DNA of 5,427 nt, taken from NCBI GenBank assembly GCA_029256645.1, contig JAQSXM010000264.1, positions 1 through 5,427 on the forward strand, written 5' to 3'. The position numbers and the translations under genes are program-made. A model generated the notes under the pieces. That model was not told the DNA's origin. It saw only the letters and a program-made list of their open reading frames with translations, and made no database searches. Origin of the DNA: Sporomusa sp. Its GTDB lineage: Bacteria; Bacillota_C; Negativicutes; Sporomusales; Sporomusaceae. This document shows positions 1-5,427 of this stretch, piece by piece (the stretch's first letter is position 1; every line of letters begins with the position of its first letter).

Positions 1-94
1 CGATATACCAGCGCTGTCTATCTTTGAATAGAAAAATGAATTATAGGTAAAAGAGAGGCCGGCTTTAGTTAATAATTCCAAAGGAGTGAAGGCG

Positions 95-823
95 ATGATG
101 GGCAACATAGAAAACACAACAAATCGACTTATTGTTGCACTTGATGTTCCTACGAGAGAAAGGGCAATCGGTGTGGTAGATTCGCTGGGAGATCTTGTGC
201 AATATTACAAGGTTGGGATGGAAGCATTCTATGGAATGGGACACGCTGTGCTGGCGCAGATCGCCGGTCGAGGCAAGAAAACTTTTCTTGATCTTAAGCT
301 GCACGATATCCCCACGACTGTGACCAGAACAGTAACTACGCTTTGTCAATTTTCCCCGGCATTTCTAACATTACATGCGGCTGGCGGGTCAAAGATGCTT
401 AAGGCAGCGATTGGGGCAGCAAATGAATGGGCCGGAAAAACGAATCAACCACGTCCTAAACTTCTGGCTATCACAGTTTTAACAAGTATTGGAGAAAGTG
501 ATTGGGTTGAGATCGGCTACCAGAGTCCAATACGTGAGTCGGTACTGCGTATGTCGGTTATGTGTAAGGAAGAAGGTCTGGACGGTGTCGTTGCCTCGCC
601 TCGGGAGGCTGGAGCAATTCGTGCATTGTGCGGATCGGACTTCTTAATCGTTACGCCAGGCATACGTCTTCTTCCGGAGGAGCGGGGTGATCAAATGAGA
701 ACTGCCACGCCAGCTCAGGCTCTAAAAGTCGGCGCTGACTATTTGGTTGTGGGCAGGCCAATATTATCAGCTGATAATCCCCGTGAAGTAGCAGTAAATA
801 TCATAAATAATATGAAGCCCTAA
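95..823 (+). CDS. pyrF: Orotidine 5'-phosphate decarboxylase (OMP decarboxylase)
   Basis: Catalyses the last step of de novo UMP synthesis, decarboxylation of orotidine 5'-phosphate, in the cytoplasm. The 242-residue product has the family's usual length and all its signatures in order. These are ALD (Asp17) at the end of the first beta strand, YKVG with Lys39, the catalytic D-x-K-x-x-D block FLDLKLHDIP (Asp66, Lys68, Asp71), HAAGG near 95, GLDGVVASPREA near 161-172, the phosphate-binding PGIR (188-191) and VVGRPI near 218-223. ATG 95 is chosen because AAGGAG at 81-86 lies 8 nt upstream. An in-frame GTG at 86 overlaps that ribosome binding site and is unlikely; ATG 98 is a close alternative. 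It is the first gene of a co-directional set, 55 bp before pyrC, so the two are probably co-transcribed. No pyrimidine attenuator is visible in the 94 bp upstream; any would lie outside the window. The gene appears intact. Confidence 0.97.
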   Translation: MMGNIENTTNRLIVALDVPTRERAIGVVDSLGDLVQYYKVGMEAFYGMGHAVLAQIAGRGKKTFLDLKLHDIPTTVTRTVTTLCQFSPAFLTLHAAGGSKMLKAAIGAANEWAGKTNQPRPKLLAITVLTSIGESDWVEIGYQSPIRESVLRMSVMCKEEGLDGVVASPREAGAIRALCGSDFLIVTPGIRLLPEERGDQMRTATPAQALKVGADYLVVGRPILSADNPREVAVNIINNMKP

Positions 824-878
824 GATCGATAGAAGATAACAGTGCTTAATTTAGATCGCGGTATAAGGTGGTGACACT

Positions 879-2159
879 GTGGGCGGAGAAAAGAACGTAA
901 AATCAACAGAGTCAGTATTGCTGAAAAACGGTCGGGTAATTGATCCCGCTCAGGGCATTGATGGTACTGCAGATGTTTTAATTTCCGAGGGTAGAATAGC
1001 TGCTATAGCCCCAAATTTGTGTTTTGAAGAAGCGCGTGTGCTTGATTGCAGTGGTAAGTGGGTCGTGCCAGGACTGATTGATGTTCACTGCCACTTACGC
1101 GAACCGGGTTCGGAGCACAAAGAAACTATTGAAACTGGTACGAAAGCCGCAGCTCATGGTGGTTTCACGACAATCGTAGCAATGGCCAATCTCAATCCCA
1201 CTCCGGATAAGCTTAGTGTTTATAACAAAATACAGAAACTAATAGCAGAAAAGGCAGTCGTGCGTGTCATTCAAGCGGCCAGCGTTACGAAGGATTTAAG
1301 AGGTCGTGATCTTTGTGATATGGCCACTTTGGCGGCAGCCGGAGTTAGGCTGTTTTCAGACGACGGGCGGTATATTGACCGTGCTTCGGTATTATATCAG
1401 GCTTTGCAATTAGCCAAAAAGCTAGATGTGGTGATATTTCTGCATGAAGAAGATGCAACCTTAAAGTCTTATTGGCCGACTGCATATGAGCCGGTTAATG
1501 AAGTTGCCGCCATCGCGCGCGATCTCGAGATTTTGCGGGTTACCGGAGGAAAGGTGCATTTTCAGCATTTGAGTACAGCAAACAGCGTAGAATTAATTCG
1601 CCGGGCGAAAAAAGAGGGACTTAATGTAACAGCAGAAGTGTGCCCGCATCATTTAACCCTTTCCTTGAATGATGTTGCCACCCAAGGTACAAATGCTAAA
1701 ATGGCCCCGCCGCTGCGGGCACACGAAGATATTGCAGAGTTAATTCACGGTTTGAACGATGGGACGGTAGATATGATTGCTACCGATCACGCACCACATG
1801 CCATCGACGACAAGAATGTTACCTTTGATTTGGCAGCTAGTGGAATTGTTGGATTTGAAACAGCGCTGCCTATTTTACTTACTAAACTTGTACATGAGTA
1901 AGGATTATCACCTTCGTGGCTAATTAAGTGCATGAGCAGTAATCCTGCACAAATCTTTGGACTTCCCGGCGGGACGTTAGAAACGGGATCACCAGCAGAT
2001 GTCTGTGTTATTGATCCGCTTCTGGAATGGACAATAGATAAAAACGCCTTTTTATCTATGAGTCGCAACACACCATACCACGGTACGAAGGTAAAAGGGT
2101 GTGCCTGCCTTACTTTAGTTAACGGAAATGTAATCTTTGATGGTAGGAGGAGCTTCTAA
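879..2159 (+). pseudogene. pyrC: Dihydroorotase, type I, interrupted by an in-frame TAA
   Basis: Dihydroorotase interconverts carbamoyl aspartate and dihydroorotate in pyrimidine synthesis. Start GTG 879 follows AAGGTGGTG (865-873). Residues 1-340 carry the amidohydrolase barrel: metal ligands in DVHCHLREPG (His70, His72), the substrate Asn of MANLNP (104), FSDDG (159-163), HEED (His189), VHFQH (His230) and ATDHAPH (Asp303). TAA at 1899-1901 then stops translation at codon 341. The same frame continues without another stop to TAA 2157-2159, encoding the expected C-terminal part: MSSNPAQIFGL, GSPADVCVIDP, EW, SRNTPYHGTKVKG. Counting the stop, the frame has 426 codons, the normal length for type I enzymes. 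The truncated product would lack the end of the barrel and half of the small beta-sandwich domain, and is likely inactive. ATG 1932 has no ribosome binding site, so reinitiation is not supported. KMAPPLR (274-280) has Ala where many relatives have Asn, which may be lineage variation. A base-call error at 1899-1920 remains possible. Confidence 0.9.
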
Positions 2160-2211
2160 AGGTAACATTTTGTTAAATAAGATTATTATTATGAAACGGG
2201 GAGAAGAAAGA

Positions 2212-3519
2212 ATGGAATTGCAAAGTAAACAAAATCTGTTTTCGGGTGAAGATGAAGCTACCTGGAAACGCCGCTGGAAGATGATGTACGCCGCGATAGC
2301 AGGGTATGCCATGGATGGATTGGATATGCTAATCCTTTCATTCGTTATGACTGCCATTATAAAGGAATTCGGGCTATCTTTTGCTGACGCGGGATTAATC
2401 GCAACGTATACTTTGATAGGTGCAGTCATCGGTGGTTATGTTTTTGGCATTATGGCCGATTATGTGGGTCGAGTAGAGGTGTTCGCATTAACAATTATTA
2501 TCTTTTCAATTTTTACAGGACTGTGCGCGGTAGCGAGTTCACTTACTGAGCTGAATATCTACCGCTTTCTATCAGGTTTAGGTCTTGGCGGAGAATTCGT
2601 TATTGGGATGACCCTAGTTGCTGAAACTTGGCCTGCTTCGAAAAGGTCGCGCGCTTCTGCCGGTGTATCTATTGGCAGGCAGTTAGGGGCGGTGCTGGCC
2701 TCCGTTCTCTCGGCTCTGATAGTACCGCATTATGGTTGGAGAGGGCTTTTTGCCATCGGAGTCTTACCGGCTTTATTTGCTGCTTGGTCGCGGCGTGGCA
2801 TTCCTGAGCCTGATATTTGGGTTAACCGCAAGATAATGAAAGAAGCGATCAGTAAAAAATTAGCTAACGGGGAAGAACTTTCGGAGACCGAAAAAGAATT
2901 TTGGAACAAAGCTAATAAGTTCCCACTCATGCACCTTTTTTCCAGCCCGAGAAAATCCCTCACTACTTTCGGACTCACGGTAATGACTAGTGTGCAAAAC
3001 TTCGGGTATTATGGAATTATGATTTGGCTTCCAACTATTTTAATGCAACAGCACAACCTCACGCTCAATAAGACAACAACATGGATGGTTGTTACTGTAA
3101 TCGGAATGGTTATAGGTATTTACCTTTTCGGTCAATTTGCTGACCGGGTGGGGAGACGACCAGCGTATATAACATTTTATATTTGCTCAGCTGCCGCTGT
3201 CTGGCTGTATTCTATTCTAAATGATCCGATATTTCTACTCATCGGCGGCGCGATCCTCGGCTTCTTCTGTAATGGAATGATGGCCGGTTACGGTGCACTG
3301 TTATCAGAGCACTATACTACAGATGCCCGGTCCACAGCGCAAAATTTTATCTTTAATTCAGGACGGGCAGTTGGTGGTTTTGCCCCAGTTATTATCGGGA
3401 TGCTGGCGGCCAAGTATACACTTAATGGTGCTCTTGTAGTACTCGCATTTGTGTATCTGGTAGCTGCGGTGAATGTGTTTTTCCTTGTTCCGGAGACAAA
3501 GGATGTTAAGCTGGATTAG
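2212..3519 (+). CDS. MFS transporter, probable proton-coupled organic acid/metabolite symporter
   Basis: A 435-residue inner-membrane carrier with the 12-helix layout of the major facilitator superfamily. Helix 1 carries a D-G-L-D motif (Asp35, Asp38), as in the aromatic-acid and sialate/metabolite:H+ symporter families. MFS motif A appears twice, as GIMADYVGR (79-87) between helices 2 and 3 and GQFADRVGRR (307-316) between helices 8 and 9. RFLSGLGLGGE (118-128) marks helix 4. A charged cytoplasmic loop spans about 195-245, and the protein ends in a VPETKD-type tail (426-431). Start ATG 2212 is preferred because GGGGAG (2198-2203) lies 8 nt upstream; in-frame ATGs at 2137 and 2191 have no good ribosome binding site and the former overlaps pyrC. 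It lies 52 bp after pyrC on the same strand, so co-transcription is likely. Substrate cannot be read from sequence; a pyrimidine-related acid such as orotate is only a contextual guess. Confidence 0.88.
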   Translation: MELQSKQNLFSGEDEATWKRRWKMMYAAIAGYAMDGLDMLILSFVMTAIIKEFGLSFADAGLIATYTLIGAVIGGYVFGIMADYVGRVEVFALTIIIFSIFTGLCAVASSLTELNIYRFLSGLGLGGEFVIGMTLVAETWPASKRSRASAGVSIGRQLGAVLASVLSALIVPHYGWRGLFAIGVLPALFAAWSRRGIPEPDIWVNRKIMKEAISKKLANGEELSETEKEFWNKANKFPLMHLFSSPRKSLTTFGLTVMTSVQNFGYYGIMIWLPTILMQQHNLTLNKTTTWMVVTVIGMVIGIYLFGQFADRVGRRPAYITFYICSAAAVWLYSILNDPIFLLIGGAILGFFCNGMMAGYGALLSEHYTTDARSTAQNFIFNSGRAVGGFAPVIIGMLAAKYTLNGALVVLAFVYLVAAVNVFFLVPETKDVKLD

Positions 3520-3580
3520 AAAAAATGGTTTAATCCTTGCGACAAATCACCAACTTGCTCAACAAGAATCGTTGTAAATA

Positions 3581-3640
3581 AATAAAATAAGAGGTCTCAA
3601 TCTTGCCGGTCAAGGCAAGGTTGAGACCTCTTATTTTATT
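3581..3640. terminator. Long palindrome, probable bidirectional terminator
   Basis: Arms 3581-3607 and 3614-3640 are complementary over 27 bp, with a single G-U wobble (3601/3620) and a 6-nt loop GGTCAA. The central 17 bp are GC-mixed (gaggtctcaa...ttgagacctc) and the outer 10 bp are A/T only, giving a U-rich tract after the core stem on either strand. It lies 61 bp after the MFS stop codon and downstream of the convergent small gene at 3761-3865, as expected for a shared terminator. The arms are longer than terminators usually are, so a dispersed palindromic repeat that was co-opted is an alternative. Confidence 0.8.
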
Positions 3641-3713
3641 GGCTATTATTCTTCCAGCGGGATTTGCGACGTTAATTGGTGTAACCCAAGATCCGTTAAA
3701 TGAGGTTTTTTAA
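3603..3713 (+). CDS. Candidate 36-residue single-pass membrane peptide
   Basis: A short frame starts at TTG 3603, with AAGAGGT (3589-3595) 7 nt upstream as a possible ribosome binding site, and ends at TAA 3711-3713. The product would have a basic N-terminus (MPVKARLRP), one hydrophobic segment of about 16 residues (LILLAIILPAGFATLI, residues 9-24) and a polar tail ending DPLNEVF. That is the classic layout of a small membrane protein. Both the ribosome binding site and the start codon lie in the left arm of the palindrome at 3581-3640, so they would be masked when the hairpin forms. I do not recognise the sequence. It could be a real small protein, the surviving 3' end of a larger gene, or chance, since T-rich DNA favours hydrophobic codons. 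Confidence 0.3.
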   Translation: MPVKARLRPLILLAIILPAGFATLIGVTQDPLNEVF

Positions 3714-3760
3714 GTGTGGATTTAATTCAGGTAGTGAGGCAGAGGTGCCTCGGGTACATT

Positions 3761-3865
3761 TTATTTATTTTTACTTTTCTTTGAATTTTTGTCTTGTTTG
3801 ACAAAACCCGATGCCTTGCCGGCTCCTTGGGTATCTTTGCCGGTTGTTTCGCCAGAATTTTTCAT
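3761..3865 (-). CDS. Small lysine/glycine-rich hydrophilic protein, 34 residues, function unknown
   Basis: On the minus strand a consensus ribosome binding site AGGAGGTG (3872-3879 reversed) precedes ATG 3865-3863 by a normal spacer. The frame runs 34 codons to TAA at 3763-3761. The product begins MKNSGETTGKDTQGAGK and ends KQDKNSKKSKNK. It has nine lysines, five glycines, no cysteine and a single aromatic residue (Phe21), so it is strongly basic and probably unstructured, with no signal peptide or membrane segment. Composition and size resemble minor small spore or nucleic-acid-binding proteins of Firmicutes, but no family motif is recognisable and this is only an analogy. The gene stands alone, convergent to the MFS gene, and probably shares the palindromic terminator at 3581-3640. 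It is divergent from htrA, with about 220 bp between their starts. No clear promoter was identified; the AT-rich stretch 3905-3925 is the likeliest place. Confidence 0.6.
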   Translation of the reverse strand: MKNSGETTGKDTQGAGKASGFVKQDKNSKKSKNK

Positions 3866-3956
3866 GAAGTTCACCTCCTCTGACTATTGTTTCCAGATAG
3901 CTTCAAAATAATATAAAATATAACTGCTGAAATAATTGCAGCTGTGATGAAAAGCA

Positions 3957-3990
3957 TTGTCATAGTTTTGTCACAACTTAATCTTATAAT
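3957..3990 (+). promoter_or_regulatory. Candidate htrA promoter with tandem TTGTCA operator
   Basis: A perfect TATAAT lies at 3985-3990, 97 bp before the htrA start. Where a -35 box should be there is only ATAGTT or TAGTTT, a poor match. Instead two identical hexamers TTGTCA, at 3957-3962 and 3968-3973, are separated by 5 nt (11-bp period, one helical turn). Direct hexamers with 5-nt spacing over a weak -35 are the typical site of an OmpR/PhoP-family activator, and htrA genes of Bacillus are activated by one such regulator (CssR). The link to any particular regulator here is inference. Confidence 0.45.
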
Positions 3991-3993
3991 GTT

Positions 3994-4079
3994 TTATCAA
4001 GTGATACTCTCCGCAATTTTAAGTTGGGGGGTAGTTGCTGATCAAGTTATATGTATCTTGATAACGGAATCAAGGGAGG
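3994..4079 (+). promoter_or_regulatory. htrA 5' leader with alternative hairpins and ribosome binding site
   Basis: The segment CTTGAT at 4057-4062 can pair in two ways. Locally it pairs with ATCAAG at 4069-4074, forming a 6-bp hairpin with a 6-nt loop that touches the first G of the ribosome binding site GGGAGG (4074-4079). Alternatively GTATCTTGATAA (4053-4064) pairs with TTATCAAG-TG-ATAC (3994-4007), 12 bp with a 2-nt bulge, leaving the ribosome binding site free. The two structures exclude each other. The stems are A/U-rich and modest, so this is a suggestion of leader control and not a recognised element. GGGAGG, 8 nt before GTG 4088, is what fixes the htrA start. Confidence 0.35.
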
Positions 4080-4087
4080 CAGATACT

Positions 4088-5161
4088 GTGAATAAATGGT
4101 TACACCGATTTACAATTTTAGTTATTGGATTATCTATTGGGGTTCTGCCGATGATGAACTATGTCAAGGCCTCGCCAATACCAAATTTAGTACCCCCTGT
4201 TGTTAAAAATACAGCGCCATCGGAAGACCGAAACACCTTTGTTGTACAAGCAGTAAAAAATGTTGGCCCGGCAGTTGTCGGAATCACTAATAAAGCCTAT
4301 ATGCGGGATAATTTTGACCAAAAAGTGCTTGTGGAAAAAGGAGTAGGCTCTGGTGTGATTTTCGATTCAAATGGCTACATTGCAACAAACTACCATGTCG
4401 TTGAAGGGGCTCAGGACATTACTGTTTCCCTGCCTGATGGCCGGACGATAAGTGGCAAGGTCGTTGGTGTGGACTCGGCAACTGATTTAGCGGTAGTCAA
4501 GGTGGATGCTAGCGGTCTGCCGGCGGTGGTGTTTGGTGACTCCGACTCAACAATGGTTGGTGAACCGGCTATTGCAATTGGTAATCCACTAGGTTTGGAG
4601 TTTCGCGGCAGTGTGACTGTCGGGGTAATTAGTGCATTAAACCGGACAATTGAAGTGGGTGATCGCAGATTTAAGCTCATACAGACAGACGCTGCTATTA
4701 ACCCTGGTAACTCCGGTGGGGCATTGGTTAATGCCGACGGCCAGGTAATCGGCATTAATAGTGCAAAGATTTCAGCAGCCGGCGTCGAGGGTATGGGTTT
4801 TTCCATTCCGATTAACTCTGCGCGTCCTATTTTGCAGTCGCTTGTTGAGAATGGCAAAGTTGCCCGGGCTTATCTTGGCATTGGGATACTTGACCGGGAT
4901 TCAGCTCTGCGCAGCGGCTATAATTTGCAAATTGACCATGGAGTATATGTAACTCGTGTGGAGAAGAATGGACCGGCATATCAGGCTGATATGCAAGAAG
5001 GTGACATTATTGTAAAAGTAAGCGGAGCAGATATTAATAGTGTAGCCGATTTGCGGACCGCTTTAGATAATATACCGGTAGGCAGTAAAGTGGATGTAGT
5101 AATTATCCGGAATGGCAAAACCCTGTCCGTTAGCCCGGTGGTAAAGGAAATGGAAAACTAA
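4088..5161 (+). CDS. htrA: HtrA/DegP-like serine protease with one PDZ domain
   Basis: Envelope quality-control protease (S1C family) that degrades misfolded exported proteins. The 357-residue product starts at GTG 4088, set by GGGAGG at 4074-4079; the in-frame ATG at 3944 has no ribosome binding site and would add 48 residues lying over the promoter. Residues 8-23 form a hydrophobic signal or membrane anchor after MNKWLHR, with a possible signal-peptidase site after VKA (26-28). The trypsin-like domain spans about 60-245 and holds the full catalytic triad: His103 (NYHVV), Asp133 (ATDLAVVKV) and Ser209 (NPGNSGGAL). GSGVIF (87-92) and MGFSIP (236-241) are further family blocks. A single PDZ domain follows from YLGIGI (262-267) through GDIIVKVSG to the C-terminus. 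The gene is monocistronic, with its own promoter region and a strong terminator. It is divergent from the small lysine-rich gene. All key residues are present and no damage is seen. Confidence 0.95.
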   Translation: MNKWLHRFTILVIGLSIGVLPMMNYVKASPIPNLVPPVVKNTAPSEDRNTFVVQAVKNVGPAVVGITNKAYMRDNFDQKVLVEKGVGSGVIFDSNGYIATNYHVVEGAQDITVSLPDGRTISGKVVGVDSATDLAVVKVDASGLPAVVFGDSDSTMVGEPAIAIGNPLGLEFRGSVTVGVISALNRTIEVGDRRFKLIQTDAAINPGNSGGALVNADGQVIGINSAKISAAGVEGMGFSIPINSARPILQSLVENGKVARAYLGIGILDRDSALRSGYNLQIDHGVYVTRVEKNGPAYQADMQEGDIIVKVSGADINSVADLRTALDNIPVGSKVDVVIIRNGKTLSVSPVVKEMEN

Positions 5162-5222
5162 AAAAAGGTTTTCCTGTAGTTGAGAATTAAGGTAGTGAAA
5201 AAAACTGCTCTTGCCGCTAGGC

Positions 5223-5259
5223 GATGATCCTGATACTGGTTCAGGGTCATCTTTTTTTT
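5223..5259 (+). terminator. Rho-independent terminator of htrA
   Basis: Arms GATGATCCTGA (5223-5233) and TCAGGGTCATC (5241-5251) pair over 11 bp with one U-G wobble, with loop TACTGGT, and are followed directly by eight T residues (5252-5259). It lies 61 bp after the htrA stop codon. Confidence 0.93.
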
Positions 5260-5365
5260 CGTCCACATTGTAGTGCCTGGATGGAGGTGATAATTTGCCT
5301 GCCTTAAGAAGCTTAAACGGTTACAGAACTAATTGTAAATTATCTTGATAAAATTCATATTTTAA

Positions 5366-5394
5366 TTGTGAGGTTAGCTAATAAAGGTTATAAT
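5366..5394 (+). promoter_or_regulatory. Sigma-A-type promoter for a gene beyond the window
   Basis: TTGTGA (5366-5371) and a perfect TATAAT (5389-5394) are separated by exactly 17 nt in AT-rich DNA, downstream of the htrA terminator. Transcription would start near 5400-5402 and run out of the window, so the next gene is independent of htrA. Confidence 0.7.
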
Positions 5395-5427
5395 ATACTC
5401 ATACAGCTATTGTGATTATATTGTTTT

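Noticed and set aside
1..50. 3' end of an upstream gene
   Set aside because: All three plus frames stop within 50 bp (at 27, 31 and 50) and none of the short tails could be matched to a family, so no frame can be chosen.
1932..2159. A separate 75-codon gene starting at ATG 1932
   Set aside because: It is the C-terminal part of dihydroorotase in the same frame as the upstream part, and the ATG has no ribosome binding site.
3736..3751. GAGGCA/TGCCTC hairpin as a terminator of the minus-strand small gene
   Set aside because: Only 6 bp of stem and no U-run follows on the minus strand; the palindrome at 3581-3640 is the better terminator.
3944..4087. N-terminal extension of HtrA from ATG 3944
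   Set aside because: No ribosome binding site precedes it and it overlaps the TATAAT box and leader; GTG 4088 has a strong site and yields a proper signal segment.
4411..4857. 148-codon minus-strand open frame inside htrA
   Set aside because: Antisense shadow of the strongly conserved protease domain, with no ribosome binding site or recognisable protein pattern.

Overview
The window looks like chromosomal DNA of a low-to-mid-GC Firmicute. Strong AGGAGG-type ribosome binding sites sit 7-8 nt before starts, GTG starts are used, and there are Rho-independent terminators and a clean sigma-A promoter. The protein style and gene neighbourhood would fit an anaerobic, possibly spore-forming Negativicutes/Clostridia lineage such as the Sporomusa/Pelosinus group. 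That placement is impression, not proof.

Left part (1-3519): three co-directional genes, probably the distal end of a pyrimidine biosynthesis operon. pyrF (OMP decarboxylase) is intact. pyrC (type I dihydroorotase) follows after 55 bp and has an in-frame TAA at codon 341, beyond which the same frame continues for 85 family-typical codons to a normal end. The reading-frame length including the stop (426 codons) equals a full-length dihydroorotase, so this is a recently broken gene or a base-call error, not two genes. A 12-TM MFS symporter follows 52 bp later. Bases 1-94 hold no recognisable gene; several short frames run in from outside and stop by position 50, and none could be identified.

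Middle part (3520-4087): no large gene, but dense small-scale structure. A long, nearly perfect palindrome (27-bp arms, 6-nt loop, AT-rich ends) acts as a likely bidirectional terminator between the MFS gene and a convergent small gene. That gene, on the minus strand, encodes a 34-residue lysine/glycine-rich protein and has a consensus ribosome binding site. A second, weaker candidate, a 36-codon TTG-start ORF with one hydrophobic segment, begins inside the palindrome. Next comes the htrA control region: a TATAAT box preceded by two exact TTGTCA hexamers 11 bp apart (an OmpR-family-like arrangement), and a leader with alternative hairpins reaching the ribosome binding site.

Right part (4088-5427): an HtrA/DegP-type serine protease with an N-terminal signal/anchor and one PDZ domain, closed by a canonical terminator. 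A textbook sigma-A promoter at the window edge (5366-5394) fires into a gene outside the window.

No CRISPR array, tRNA, rRNA, transposase or phage gene was seen. The most notable items are the interrupted pyrC, the two small-protein candidates around the palindrome, and the htrA control region.
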